Shown piece by piece: positions 12,801-24,962 of a DNA stretch of 37,523 nucleotides. The translations under genes were made by a program, and so were the position numbers. Origin of the DNA: Phallusia fumigata (lineage: Eukaryota; Chordata; Ascidiacea; Phlebobranchia; Ascidiidae); the NCBI GenBank assembly GCA_008931825.1, contig QXVZ01010793.1, forward strand, positions 7,755-45,277. Reading direction: 5' to 3'. Below the pieces are notes generated by a model, which saw nothing but the letters and a program-made list of their open reading frames with translations, searched no databases and was not told where the DNA came from. The first letter of the stretch is position 1. Each line of letters starts with the position of its first letter.

Positions 12801-15523
12801 TCCACCAGTCGTCCCAGAGGGTAAGCACAACACACTTTTAATAATGTTCCTTGCTAATTTTTTTCAATGTAGTATCTGCAGACAAAGAGAAATCAACGAG
12901 CCGCGGTTCCATAGAATTTTTCGTTCAAGAAACATCCGTTCAATCAGTGGGAACCCCGAAACCACCGCCAGACACAAGCGATCCTGAACCCGGCACAAAA
13001 AATGTCGACCCATCACCCCGCCCCAGTACCCCGCCACCAAAGAAATCTTTTAATGAAGCCGCAAACACCAGTCCTTTGATGAAGTCGCGAACCAAGTCTT
13101 CGTTCTTCTCCAGGATGAAGTCATCTTCTAGCGACCACAAGACAACTAAACCATCAGTTGTAAAGGGGGGTGCCTTGGATTCGCGACCTACATACAGTGC
13201 TGAGTTGGTCAATGCATACTCATCTAAAATCGAAGGTGAATGCAAAATATAGAATGACGAATCTCACATTTTCAGAATCTAGAAGTGCGTTTTTTGTCGG
13301 GTGATTGGATTCGATATTTACCTTTTTCGTGTTAAACGGTAAAAAACACCTGGAAAAGGGCAGCCTTATTTGCGAATTTTAAAAATCGTTTACATTAGTC
13401 TGCAAAAGTTTTAATTGTTTGCTTTTATTAGGTTAAATTGGTGTAAAAACATGATATTATTGACAAATATGCAGTTAAGGGACAGATAGAACGATGTCCT
13501 TCCAACAAGCTATGACATCCCTTTCCATGGGAATAAACGAAATAGGATCAGAAAGTAATCTTTGTTCATCCGCCCACGCCGATATGTTCTACTTGTTAAG
13601 TACATGTATGGTGCTGTAGAGTTCAACCAGCCATGGTCAAAGCAGGGTGACACCTTGAACACTCAGCATTTTCTGTGCTGTAAATACTGTTTCAGACAAC
13701 ATAATAGAAGAAACCAGAACCGAACTGACCAATGCGAAACCCCCAAACACTGTTTCAAGCGCGGAAACGGATTGTGAAAGCAAAACAAAGGCCAGCTTGA
13801 ACCCGGTATGCGATTTTTTGTTTTTTACATTAACAAGTTACTGGAAGTCGACAACCATTCATTTAGGGTTTTTCATACGTGATGGCCGATATCGACCAAG
13901 AAGTTTTCGACTCTTTACCCTTGTATCTGCAACAAGAGGTAAGATTCAACTTTACTGAAAACAGATTTTTAACATGTAACAGCATTCCCCGGGCAACATA
14001 CGGCCCTTTGGTTGCCTTTGACCGGTCCGTTTAATCTAAATTAAATTTACAAAATTAACATTTTTGTAATTTTATTGTTTGCTTTGGAACATTTGGTTAA
14101 AAAAAAAACATTTTTTCTAAGACAGCCTAACCTTTTTATTGCTTAACCATAACATATACTCTTACCAGCTTTTCCAAACAATGCTATTTACTGCTTTTTA
14201 AAAAAATCCAAATAATATTAGGCAGAATTAAGTTAAGCGTTTTGCCCCGGCTCTCGACAATATTTTATGTTTCTCATGTGACTTCATGAAAATGTATTGC
14301 CCAAATGTCAGTTGTTAAAAACATGAAATTGACTTTAATCGTCTGTTGTTAGATTCAATCGTCTGCAAGACAGAATAGCCCTGTTGCGGCAAATCAATCT
14401 CCGTCAACAACTAGTGGCAGGAAGCGTTCTTCCAACTCACCAAGCAAACACAATTCTATCTCCAAATTCCTGCGGCCTGCCCCAGTCAATTTCAGTTCTA
14501 AGGAGAACAAGAAGACGAAACAACAAAGCAAATCCGAAGAAAAAGCTAAAAAATCACGTTCCCGAAATGGTTTAAAGAATTCGTTTTGGTTTTAATCACT
14601 TCGATTTATTATGAGGCTTTCTGGGCGTTCCGAAATGCTTTCTGGGTGTTGGTGTTGGTGTCGTTTAATGCCGCAAATCAAACGAAAATTGTAAATCCTT
14701 TTGCAATCGAAAATGAACCAAGAATTTATAATTAATACTTTTTAATTGCTCTCAATGTCCTTCAACAGTGAAGAAGAACGCTCATTCCGTTTATGATGCC
14801 ACGTCGGTTCCGCTTGGTTTCTTCCGTGCCCGATCGCAAGCGTCAGCTGCCATCCACAATGCACTGCAGGAAAGTCAGACGGGCGACTCCGGCAAAACGG
14901 CGCAAGTAGTTGCACCCAAAACGTGAGTATGTCCCCACGCTTGTTGTCCAGTACATTGTATAAGGTCGGCCTTGTTTGTACGTTTGCCTTGGAAATTACA
15001 GAAGTCAATTTTAAATTGCACATTTTGAAGGCTTGTAGGTTTTGTGAACAAAATCGCATGTTTGTCTATGGGTGAGGATTAAAGAAATTTTAACCACTGG
15101 TTCAAAGATAACTGCGCAACAAATTGACGCTGGAAAACAACATGTTTTCCACTTTGAAAAAGAACCCGTAAAAATGGTTTTAAGGTTCATATTTAGGTTC
15201 TCGAATTTACAACAAGGGTGTAAAACGTTTCCAGTTTTAACAAAGTAAATGCCTTTGTGCATATTTTTTATTGGATATTGGCAGACCGATCTTTGGATTT
15301 CCTTATGTTTGGCGGGAATTGTATCAAAAACTCGTTACATTTGTGAGTCGTTTTTAGTGCAGGCGCTACCAAATCAATGTGGAACTCGTCAGTGGTGAAT
15401 CCTGGGCCGTGTTACAAGTGTGACGAGTGCTGTTGCATGGTTCCTATCAGCGAAGTTTCAAGTCACAGTGAATTTCACGAGAAACGCAATCAAGAAAAAG
15501 TCAAATCCGAACCACAGTCGTAG
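9831..15523 (+). CDS. POLH: DNA polymerase eta (Y-family translesion polymerase), 843 aa
   Basis: This polymerase copies past UV photoproducts in the nucleus. Exons: 9831-9964, 10343-10477, 10549-10680, 10788-10873, 11008-11165, 11237-11340, 11425-11544, 11709-11898, 12311-12474, 12580-12635, 12725-12820, 12873-13235, 13480-13554, 13696-13805, 13867-13938, 14353-14569, 14769-14922, 15358-15523; 844 codons with stop. Visible landmarks are VVLIDMDCFYVQVEQR with metal-binding Asp12/Asp14, WKGGGIIAVSYEARAKGVT, and ERASIDEAYIDLT with Asp115-Glu116 (as in human). The thumb/little-finger region has GCSKNF and ends in a WSPP segment. The Ser/Pro-rich tail carries a Phe-Phe motif at 536-537 (Rev1-interaction-like), a UBM-like motif at 649-666, a PIP-like HNSISKFLRP at 698-707, and a UBZ finger (C810, C813, H825, H829). 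The exon 8 donor (AAG|GTCTTA) is weak but bridges conserved sequence in phase. The human protein is 713 aa. The small exons 11-14 are the least certain. Confidence 0.96.
13867..14358 (+). other. UBM-like ubiquitin-binding motif encoded in POLH
   Basis: Exon 15 plus the first codon of exon 16 encode DIDQEVFDSLPLYLQQEI (residues 649-666). This fits the UBM pattern D-x-x-V-F-x-x-L-P-x-x-(I/L)-Q-x-E-I known from Pol iota and Rev1, including the central Leu-Pro. The intron between the exons is phase 0 and splits the motif after Glu665. Confidence 0.8.
15408..15480 (+). other. UBZ-type zinc finger encoded at the POLH C-terminus
   Basis: Residues 806-830 contain C-D-E-C, eleven residues, then H-S-E-F-H. 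The C-x2-C...H-x3-H spacing matches the UBZ of vertebrate polymerase eta (CEKC...HMDYH). At the place of the ubiquitin-contacting Asp between the two His (human D652) there is Glu827. The helix after the finger differs strongly from the human one. The protein ends 13 residues after position 830. Confidence 0.8.
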
Positions 15524-16249
15524 GGCTTATGTTAAACTTATTTTTAGAGAGAGCAAAAGTTTTGTTTTTTGCTGTTTATATGTGGGTTTTTTATGTTTGC
15601 GTCTTTGCACAACAGATTATATTGCGTTATGTTAATTGAACGATCAAATGAATCCATTTGTGTCGTATGGTTGTAGCAAATGCTGTGAGCACCCGAAAGG
15701 GCTAAATTGACCATGGAAGCTTAGAACCCCGAAAATGTGGTACGCTTTGGTTGCACCAATTGGTGAAAAGATGTACAGAAAAAACATCATGGCATTGATG
15801 AAGACAAACTTCCTTATTCAGCCACTCACTGATTTCAAAAACAAAACGTACACTTAGTTAAAAACATAATCGCCAGAGAGCTTGTGTAAAGTGAATAAAT
15901 TACAACGCATGCGCTTTAACAATTGCTGTTGTCATCTTCAGTAAGCGGACAAAGTAGTCGTGGACCCAACATAAATTTCAGTCAACCTGAGTTCATGCTT
16001 TGTATGCATTCCATATGTCTGGTTAATGCGCCAAGTGTTAAGTCAAATCACTACCTCATTAACAGACAAGCAATAAAATAATATGCTGTGGTCCATGCTG
16101 CAATCTACCTATGTTACATCCCAATATCGGTGCACGTCGCAGTGCGATATTGTTTAATTAGGCCTGCTGTAAATGCGAAAATTATTTTTGGGCAATCAGC
16201 GCACGAAGGCTATTTAGAAATTACCGCGGACCCCCTGAAAACGCTTTGT

Positions 16250-16291
16250 CGACCCCCGTGGGTCCGCGGACCCGGGTTGAGAACCATCAGT
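16250..16291. mobile_element. hAT-like element end (fragment)
   Basis: The sequence GGGTCCGCGGACCCGGGTTGAGAACCATCA reads on the minus strand as TGATGGTTCTCAACCCGGGTCCGCGG. This resembles the widespread hAT terminus CAGTGGTTCTCAACC. I found no matching opposite end within a few hundred bases, so only one end, or a decayed copy, is claimed. Confidence 0.4.
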
Positions 16292-16424
16292 TCGAACGTT
16301 CGCAGTACAATGTATTTAATACATATTTTTAATTGGGTCTATGTTTAGTTCCGCTAAGACGAAAAATCGAACAACGAGCTGCTCCAGAGAGCTTGGACAA
16401 ATCAACCATACCGCACGTCGTCAT

Positions 16425-16430
16425 TTTATT
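16425..16430 (-). terminator. Candidate polyadenylation signal of CDC27
   Basis: AATAAA on the minus strand, about 146 bases after the CDC27 stop codon (16578-16576). The position is plausible for the main 3' end. Confidence 0.45.
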
Positions 16431-16432
16431 TG

Positions 16433-16450
16433 ATATATGCGCGCATATAT
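16433..16450. repeat. Perfect 18-bp palindrome
   Basis: ATATATGCGCGCATATAT equals its own reverse complement. It lies in the 3' flank of CDC27; no function is inferred. Confidence 0.8.
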
Positions 16451-16575
16451 ATAACAACACAATACGATAAGTAGGAGGTCAAGTCGATGTTCTACTGCCA
16501 CTGACGGATAAGTGGGACGCGCTCATGGGACGTAAGGCTGGAGGCAGGTAATATTGAGTCACGACTAAGGTGAGT

Positions 16576-19500
16576 TTACAAACTTTCATCGCTGTCCTGT
16601 TCTGTCGATTCGTCTTCTGCCATCGCAGTCGCCAAGTCGCCTGAACTATTATTGGAATCGTCTGCACGAAATGAAACGACGGCTGATGTTATTGCATTTG
16701 TAAAGTAAAATTTAGGTTGGTTATTCCAGTTATCAGTCTTCTTTTATTACGTGGTAACAAATTTCCGTCGGTAGTCAATGACGTCATAGCACTCGAGCAA
16801 AATTACTAACAAACTTTATTTAATTACGGGCAAAGTTATCAAAAGTTCAATAGTTAAGTTGCTGAATGTTTTTAAAGCACCACTTTACGTTTACCAATTT
16901 TTACTCGACTAAAACCAGCTTACAAGCAAAAACGTAGCAGGTCAATCCTGAAATATGCCACAAACCATTTTTTAACCCCTAACAACACGAATCGATCCCA
17001 AGGGCTCAACTGTCTCTGCTGTATATACAGCTACCCCCCGCATAACACAAAAGCCTTGTCACCACGCATCCAGTCTCACCGATATTGTCGGTTTCGGCTC
17101 CATCATCGAACATCTTGCCGTCGTCGCCCGCCTGCTGTTTATCGATCGCCTCCTTAATATGATTGTTGATTCCTTTGGGATCGAGGTCGAGCGCCCACGA
17201 GAAGTTCATCATGGCGAGATGGTTTTCACCCAGAACTTTGTATACCTGGTTCAGTGGATGTGCTAGTGATTTGACTTTGGGTGATAATAGTTTAAATCGT
17301 TTCGCTTTTAAAAAAGTTTTTAGGCAATTAAACCATACACATCACAATGTTTTATAACTTGAACCCAATTTCGGCAAAACTTACCTAAAAAAGAAGCATT
17401 TCTCTGATTTGAATTGGAAAGGCGCATAATTTAAGTCTGACATTTTACAAAGACAAACAACAGTCAATGGCTAACGTTTAGCCGCCGGCTTCAAAAACGG
17501 GTTGTCACACCAAAATATCAATCAAGTAGCAAGAAATATCCCCTCACCTTGCCGAGTAGAAAATAGACGAGACTTTCTTTCGGAACGATCAACTTTAACT
17601 GGAGCAGTTCCTTTAGCGCCTCCTCGTGGCGATCGGTGGCGAATAAAATACTTGCTCGATGGAATTTACACAGCGCATTGCGTGGTTCCAGGGATAGCGC
17701 GTTAGCAAGGGTGTTCAATGCCGTTGTCGATCGTTTCTGTGCATGTTGAACGATTCCTGCATTCAAGATTTAAATTTATTTTCGAAAGCTTTTCTATGCA
17801 GCCGAAAGCCCAAACGTTAGACAGGCTGCACTTTATGAAGCTTTGTTCTTTAAAGCGAGTTGGGTAAATTTATGTTTTAACGCATATTGTCGTCCCAACA
17901 CAAAAATAATAGTTGAATATGTGTAGTAGATCCGATGATTTGGTACACAAGTTTGAGTATTGCTCGTAGCACACAGACACCCTCACCAAGATTACAAATA
18001 TATAAGCTTATGTGTAATTGCAGCATAGTCCAAATTGACATGAAAAAATAGCATAGCACGTACCAAGATGGCATAGCAGCACCGAACTTCTCATGTTGAT
18101 GGAAAGTGCTTTTTTAAAGTGAATTTCAGCTAACGCAAAGTTTTCCTGCTTGTAATAAATTGAGCCGATGCCATACCTGGAAAACAAGAAAACCCTTAGC
18201 TTTTAAACTTCTTTTCCGGCTTAGAAATTCAGTAGGACGCAAAAATTTTAAAAGCTTGTAACTCTTTACATTTAAACTAAGTCTAATTATCTAAGGCAGC
18301 CATGACGGATAACGTGCGGTGCCCAGCAAAGGCTTTAAACATTGAAAAAAATACATTATAGCAATTGATAACCAGCATACGTTTGTCTGACGCATTCCAT
18401 TACCACCAAACATGCCCATAACGTCACAGTTATTATTAGTCAGTTCAATTTTGATCGATAGTTTGCCATCGGATTATTTTTTTTCACATTTAAATTAGCT
18501 TAATGGTGCGAATTAGTGACCATCTGGGCCGCAAATGTAATTAGATTTACCCGTGACCTTGTAAATTATCTTCTGAACGTGACATATGTGCAAATATTTG
18601 AGAAAATGTAACAGTAGTATCCGAAAAGATTAAGGATAGACAATAGTTAAAGGTGTTATGCAGCCCGCAGAAATCACGTGGCGGCCCCCAGGCTAGCGAT
18701 TGGTCCACGGCGGTCCGCCAAAACGACTACCGTTAAATTAACTAATCGTATCAATAGACACTGAACCGTAAACGACCATGCAACAAATTTGGCCTTCAAC
18801 GTTGCGTTAGTACTTTATAATTAGCTACCATTACCAAAAAATTTTCAAGCAGTAACTCCGGTCACAAAAAACGGATATATTTTAGGACACAACCTACCAC
18901 GCGTTATAGTGCCTTGGGTCGCAGTGGATAGCTTTCCGGTAACACGCCATCGCTCGCTCATTGTCGTCACTATAAGCATACTCATGACCGAGCAAGGTGT
19001 GGGCATACGCGTATTGGGGGTCAATCTGGACAGCTCGACTGAAGAACTTTACGGCACTTTCGTTGTCATGGCGAAGGGAGAAGCAGTTTCCAACAGAACA
19101 CCATGTCTGTGTGATACAAACAAGCAACTTGGGTTTGCAGTTGCTTAACAACCTGTAATTCACTGAAGGAACCAAAAACTGGAGATATAACCAGAAAAAT
19201 GGTGTTTTTGCGTAACGGCCAATGAAGTATTTGTATGGTCGAAGACATTCTAACCCTATGTCACTTTTAGTGCAGGATTTATAACATGATAATCATTCTC
19301 TGCAGTGTTACGTGTAACACTGCAAACATCCTGTTTTGGCTCAGTAACTTACTTCGGATGACATCGGGTCAAGTTCGATGAGACTGTGCGCAAGCGTCGA
19401 AAGGGCGATGCTGTCCTGCAAGTGCCACAAGGTGGTGCTGTAGAGCGCCAGGCCGGTCACGTGATGCGGATGGTCCGTGCGCAGTTCCTCAAACACGTCA

Positions 19501-22500
19501 GAAGCCTGCATCAGGTAAAACGTCAAACTAAGCTTGTCTATTAAGTGACTGGACATTATTTTCCTCCGATGAGACTGAAGAATATTAGCATAATGTAAAA
19601 CGATATANCCTTGTAAATTATCTTCTGAACGTGACATATATGCAAATATTTGAGAAAATGTAACAGTAGTACCCGAAAAGATTAAGGATAGAGAATAGTT
19701 AAAGGTGTTATGCAGCCCGCAGAAATCACGTGGCGGCCCCCGGGCTAGCGATTGGTCCACGGCGGTCCGCCAAAACGACTACCGTTAAATTAACGTATCG
19801 TATTAATAGACACTGAACCGTAAACGGGCATGCAACAAAGTTCGCCCTTCAACGTTGCGTTAGTACTTTATAATTAGCTACCATTACCAAAAACGACAAT
19901 TTTCAAGCAGTAACTCCGGTCACAAAAAACGGATATATTTTAGGACACAACCTACCACGCGTTATAGTGCCTTGGGTCGCAGTGGATAGCTTTCCGGTAA
20001 CACGCCATCGCTCGCTCATTGTCGTCACTATAAGCATACTCATGACCGAGCAAGGTGTGGGCATACGCGTATTGGGGGTCAATCTGGACAGCTCGACTAA
20101 AGAACTTTACGGCACTTTCGTTGTCATGGCGAAGGGAGAAGCAGTTTCCAACAGAACACCATGTCTGTGTGATATAAACGTGCAACTTGGGTTTGCAGTT
20201 GCTTAACAACCTGTAATTCACTGAAAGAACTAAAAACTGGAGATATAACCTGAAGAAAAATGGTGTTTTTGCGTAACGGCCAATGAAGTATTTGTATGGT
20301 CGAAGACATTCTAACCCTATGTCACTTTTAGTGCAGGGTTTATAACATGATAATCATTCTCTGCAGTATTACGTGTAACACTGCAAACATCCTGTTTTGG
20401 CTCAGTAACTTACTTCGGATGACATCGGGTCAAGTTCGATGAGACTGTGCGCAAGCGTCGAAAGGGCGATGCTGTCCTGCAAGTGCCACAAGGTGGTGCT
20501 GTAGAGCGCCAGGCCGGTCACGTGATGCGGATGGTCCGTGCGGAGTTCCTCAAACACGTCAGAAGCCTGCATCAGGTCAAACGTCAAACTAAACTTGTCT
20601 ATTAATTGACTGGACATTATTGTCCTCCGATGAGACTGAAGAATATTAGCATAATGTAAAACGATTTCAAAGTAATAAACCAGAAACCTTTGCAGGAGAG
20701 TAAGAGCATACACTATAAGAAATATCTAAGATGTTAATTTTTCTTTTTGCGTTGCTATGGCACTGAGCCATATTCGTGACTCACATAAATAACACTGTCC
20801 TGCTGACGTACATCCTTTTTTACATGCAACAAAGTCAGATTGTCCCACATGGCTTGTCATTACATTATGCGGGAAGCATACAGGCATACGACAAATATTT
20901 TTATCATCCTGCTACCTTTTTATATTCTGTCATCTCGAAGTAAGCTCTTGCGAGAGCGGAAAGTGGCCACGTGGTGGCGCGTTGGTGCGGAGGTAGCGAC
21001 TCAATATATTGCACGGCTTTCCGGCAATCGAACTGACAGAGAGCGAGCAACGCATTTCCCATGTCCCGAAGCAACGTCATGAGGCCATCTGTTGAAAAAT
21101 CCGCTATCGGTAAACGCAAAAAGATTTGGATTCTTTAGTATATTACGTTCGATTTGAAAACTTTTTGTTGGGAGCACTTGCAGCCAAAGCAAGGAAACCG
21201 TTATTTTCACACGGTAATAGTCGTATATGGCCTCTTTTCGGATTTTCCGCATTCGTATTTTTACACTACTCAGGAAATCAACCAACAAACCTATGGATGT
21301 TCTGTGCGCAGTAAGCAGATGGGTTGTGGTGTAAGGTTGGGGTGAGCTTGGTTTTGACGACTTTTCGCATGACGATTCCACTTTGCTGATCTCATCCGAC
21401 AAATCCTTCACCGCCAAATCGCCGGTCACTAAAATAAAAAAACACATAAAACTAGAGAGGTGGCGTTCTCCATATTTTCATTCCACATACACTACCACCC
21501 CAAATTGATGTTTTCCATATGTACCATTTCCTTCATTATGTTGGATATATATTCAATGTCTGCATAACATTGGGTCCCAAATTCCCTTGGNGTAGACAAC
21601 AAGCAGCTTTCTTGATTTGGCTACCACCGTGCCATTGTTAGTGCTCGAACGAAAGTGCTGTGACTTTGGCCAGTGATATAAGTCAGTATTTCTCAAAACT
21701 TTTTCAAAGCATTTAGAAAATTTGTTTGGACTTTGGACGCATCAGTAACAAGAGTTAATAAAGACGCTTATTATCAAAGTTGTATTTATTAACCCAAAAA
21801 CAAAAGCTACAAAACGGAACTATTGTTCGACGAACATTGTAATAACCACGGGTATGTATAATTTTTTATGAATGACGGCCAAGTAAATAACCTTTAGCCT
21901 TTTATCGTTTTTCGCAGCAATAATAGTATCTGCAATAACGACAAAGTATGGGTTCTATGCGACACATGAACTTACATTTAGTCTGTCGAAATCTCGCGTT
22001 CCGCTTTAGGACGTCTTTGGGTTGATTCGATTTGCCTTTTATAGGCTTCTTGGCGTTTTCCTGCAACAAGATCTTAGGAAATTATGGAACAAACAGATTG
22101 GATAAGGAAAAAGACAACCTCTTGATCGTATAAAGAGAAAATATTTAAGGCATTACGTGAACGTGACATTACTCGCTAGAGATCAACAAACGCTGTATGG
22201 CGGCTTGAAAATTCTCTTTGGTCCCGGAAACGTGAGGATGCGCCAAAAGGCAAAAATGTAAAAAAAAGGCGCCTTGTTTTTTTTTGAAATTATCTTAGCT
22301 GTTGTTGTTCCAAAATACATCTATCTGTTGAATATGCCTGAGTTCATACCTTAACCGAATTGGAAGTGGAGTGAACGTAACTGCGAGTATTTCGTCTAGT
22401 CGACGCCACAGATGTGGTGGATTCGGGATTAGGACTTTCACAGGTTGGGTCGTTGGCTCGGCTATTCTCAGACGAGAAGAGAAGCTTGCTGGTAGCAGTT

Positions 22501-24962
22501 GGCGCGTCGCCTACTTTGCGAGACTGCCGAGTTGCCATCTGTTTGCAAAATAATACAGAATATGTAGGTCAGATATGATTTAGCCCACAACTTCACGATG
22601 ACGCGCTATATGTGTCCACTGTGTTGTTTTGCTGGAATGCAATAAAATATACTTTAAAGGAACAGAGCCAACATGACTGGTGGTTAAATATCAGCCTGAA
22701 AAACACATTGAAAATCAAGATGTCTCATTTCTGTCCAGCAAACTTTTTTAAAGTTGACATACTTTCGGTACCACATATAAATTATATTCTATGATACAGT
22801 GTTTTTAAACATGGATCCTTCATAGTTCTGTTAGTGTTTGTGGAAGAATATGTCCTTTCTTGCTGTGGGCTGGTTTATAAAACTGCTACTTTTGTTTACC
22901 CTTTTGACAGGAACTTTGCGGTCCACTGGTGGGGGTGCCATGTCGGTTGGTGTGACCATCGCCTTTGATCGTTCCCATGCAGGGCTTGGAGTTTCAATCA
23001 GTGGCATTACACCAAAGCTGAATACAAAATGTTACATGTTACCAAATAAAAAACTCATGATGTAGAGGACTTTATTTTTGTAACCCTGCACTTAAAATCT
23101 GTTCAAATAAAACAATTTGTTTGACACATAAATTGTACACTTAGACTACAACTTCAGGTCACACACAGACAACAAAATGTATGCTGTATACCTTGGTGTA
23201 AGTGGACTCAAGGTAGCAGGTCCAACTAAAGATTTTGAACCCTGAAGTTGTGTTCTGATGTAACGTCTGTCACTTATAGCACCTCGTAATCCTGTGTAGG
23301 AGTCAATTGAACTGTCCCAGTCATTCTGCTCTGAAGGTGTGGACTGCAATGCCGAAAGCAAATGGTAAACCTAAACAAGCACTGGCAAGGCTAAAGCACC
23401 AACCCTAAAAAAATCTATTGTTGTTTGATCCATTGTTGACGAATCTTTGGTCCCAGTGGTGCCACGTTCGGAACTGCGATTCACTGTCAAGAATGATTTA
23501 AGTAAGCAAGGGTATAAAAGCAGTAATGTAACAGATCTAATATATGTACCGTCTGCAGTGGACATGTTTGGAGGTGTGGACACAGGAGCACATGGTGTAA
23601 CAGTGGAAATATTGGGCTTATGGTCCGTAACCTACAAATAAACAAAATATATGGCAATTTAACAGTGGAAACAAAGGTTAAATACGAAAACAAAAATTTA
23701 AACATACCCTGCCAGCAAGGTTAGCAAAAGGCTCTGTTCCTTCAGTATTGGAGCCAACTTGACTGGGAGCAAGCACCTTTACAGCATTTCCCTTCTTCTT
23801 TCTTGTTGGCATAACAATCGGAGGTGTAGTGACTGCACAACAGTACACAGTGATACAAAATGTTAAGAGGTAAGACACTCAATACTGCAGTGGTAGCCAA
23901 CTTTTTACCGCATGGGATTATAAGGGAAATTTTTCAATATTGTCTGATGGACTGGTCAATAATAAAGTCACAACAACCAACATCACAATGCAATTTTTTA
24001 AAGTTAAAAAATGCCAACCTATCACATGAGGCAGTAGATCAAATATGTAACCAACCAGTTAATAGATATTCTCACGGTCGACTTGTTGGCCACTACGACA
24101 ATACTGCAAATATACAGTTATAAGATTTAAATTGATAAGATTTTTTACTTACTTTGGGAACTAACCATAGTAGGTTGTGTTTCCATTCGAAAATGTTCCT
24201 CAGGACTCGGCTTTTTTCCAGTTTCACACATTCTTTCAAATGAGGTCCAAAGAAATGGATTTATCTTTAGGCTCATGGAAAAACACTTTTCAGCCAATTC
24301 AGGCCTTTCTGTCCTTTGGTACATTTTACCTAATAGAGCCAAAGCAAAACAACTTGATTCCCCAAACTCAACAGAAACATCACCAAGCATTGCTGCAATG
24401 TTTGAGAACTTCATTGCTCCACTTGTTAGTGTGTGTTCTGCTTTAACATATCTAAAAAAATATTTATTTTTACTTGCTGAAAATTTGCACTCTTATACTC
24501 ATAGGTTTTACTGCATACTCAGATCGGTCAAAGCAGGCTTGGGCGTAAAGAAGTTTGCACTCTGGCAATCGAATTCCATGTTTTTCAAGCAGAATTTGCA
24601 CGATCTTTGGCTTCCCTAATCGATAATATGTAGTGGCTAAAAGATAAAGAGCTTCGTCGGATCCAACTGTAGCAAAACAAAGTTCTAATTAAAATCAGCT
24701 AATATTCCATGTGTCTTATAAGTTTACCATTTGCACACACACTAAGGCATATTTATTAAAAATGTACTTGATACCTTCAGCAAATAATCTTTCTGCTAGA
24801 AACAGTGCATCCCCATAGGCATAGTGATTTAAAAATTTCCATATTGCTGTCTGGATAAAAGTGATGTCAATTAACAACTGCAGTCAAAGAAAACATAAAT
24901 TTCTACCACACTAAAACAAAGCATACCTTTATTGGACAGGATACATCTTGAATAACCATCAT
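16576..24962 (-). CDS. CDC27: CDC27/APC3, TPR core subunit of the anaphase-promoting complex, 883 aa
   Basis: CDC27 is a nuclear/spindle scaffold of the APC/C E3 ligase; its TPR superhelix binds the C-terminal tails of CDC20/CDH1 and APC10. Exons: 24962-24927, 24850-24775, 24666-24519, 24451-24153, 23832-23708, 23631-23550, 23483-23404, 23343-23192, 23017-22900, 22538-22350, 22060-21976, 21428-21291, 21103-20916, 20566-20414, 20164-19956, 18176-18064, 17756-17548, 17245-17080, 16661-16576; 884 codons with stop. Landmarks are AIWKFLNHYAYGDALFLAER (N-terminal TPR), INPFLWTSFERMCETGKKP, SPLTP followed by SFGVMPLIETPSP in the linker, then C-terminal TPRs from residue about 510 (LYSTTLWHLQ, YAYAHTLLGHEYAYSDD, CKFHRASILF, MNFSWALDLDPKG) and an acidic tail. 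Linker SP/TP sites suit CDK control. A second copy of exons 14-15 (19505-19353 and 19106-18898) is treated as an assembly duplicate. An 8-base-duplicated MITE sits in intron 4. Human CDC27 is about 824-830 aa. Confidence 0.96.
18557..20665. repeat. Diverged ~1.05-kb direct repeat flanking an N, two CDC27 exons each
   Basis: Bases 18557-19607 and 19609-20665 are near-identical in the same orientation, separated by one N (19608). They differ by scattered substitutions and small indels (for example AAAAAATTTTC against AAAACGACAATTTTC). Each copy holds CDC27 exons 14 and 15. The exon pair is 362 bases, not a multiple of three, so using both copies would shift the frame and hit TGA at once. Two alleles placed side by side is the best explanation. 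Confidence 0.9.
23888..24098. mobile_element. Short hAT-like MITE in CDC27 intron 4
   Basis: The 211-base insertion is flanked by perfect 8-base direct repeats CAATACTG (23880-23887 and 24099-24106), the target-duplication length of hAT elements. The left end CAGTGGTAGCCAAC resembles the hAT terminus CAGTGGTT..CCAAC. The right end, read inward on the other strand (TCGTAGTGGCCAAC), matches it only partly (9 of 14). There is no coding capacity. Confidence 0.65.

Larger units (their letters stand above)
15524..16575. other. Spacer between convergent POLH and CDC27
   Basis: No exon with splice sites is recognised. It holds the 3' UTRs of both genes, a hAT-like terminal sequence near 16266-16291, a perfect 18-bp palindrome at 16433-16450, and a minus-strand AATAAA (plus TTTATT 16425-16430) about 146 bases beyond the CDC27 stop. 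No AATAAA lies close behind the POLH stop; the first I see on the plus strand are near 15893 and 16071. Confidence 0.6.

Noticed and set aside
12915..12925. SIEFF in POLH exon 12 as a PCNA-binding PIP box
   Set aside because: Only one residue lies between Ile and Phe-Phe, not the two needed; HNSISKFL near the C-terminus fits better.
13274..13300. Possible 25-bp POLH micro-exon after an ATTTTCAG acceptor
   Set aside because: The next exon at 13480 joins exon 12 directly in phase, so the micro-exon is not needed.
14742..15059. 105-aa minus-strand ORF
   Set aside because: Shadow of POLH exon 17 and its flanking intron.
19302..19323. Inverted repeat GCAGTGTTAC-GT-GTAACACTGC as a regulatory hairpin
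   Set aside because: The allelic copy near 20360 has a mismatch in the stem, so it is not held perfect between alleles, and it lies in an intron.
18909..20206. Repeated 79-aa plus-strand ORF (18909-19148 and 19967-20206)
   Set aside because: It is the antisense shadow of CDC27 exon 15 in both copies of the assembly repeat.
21580..21600. N at 21591 as another duplication seam
   Set aside because: The sequences on the two sides are different; no repeat is visible, likewise at 36482.
24177..24619. Long plus-strand ORFs of 89 and 114 aa
   Set aside because: Antisense shadows of CDC27 exons 3 and 4, which match the family on the minus strand.
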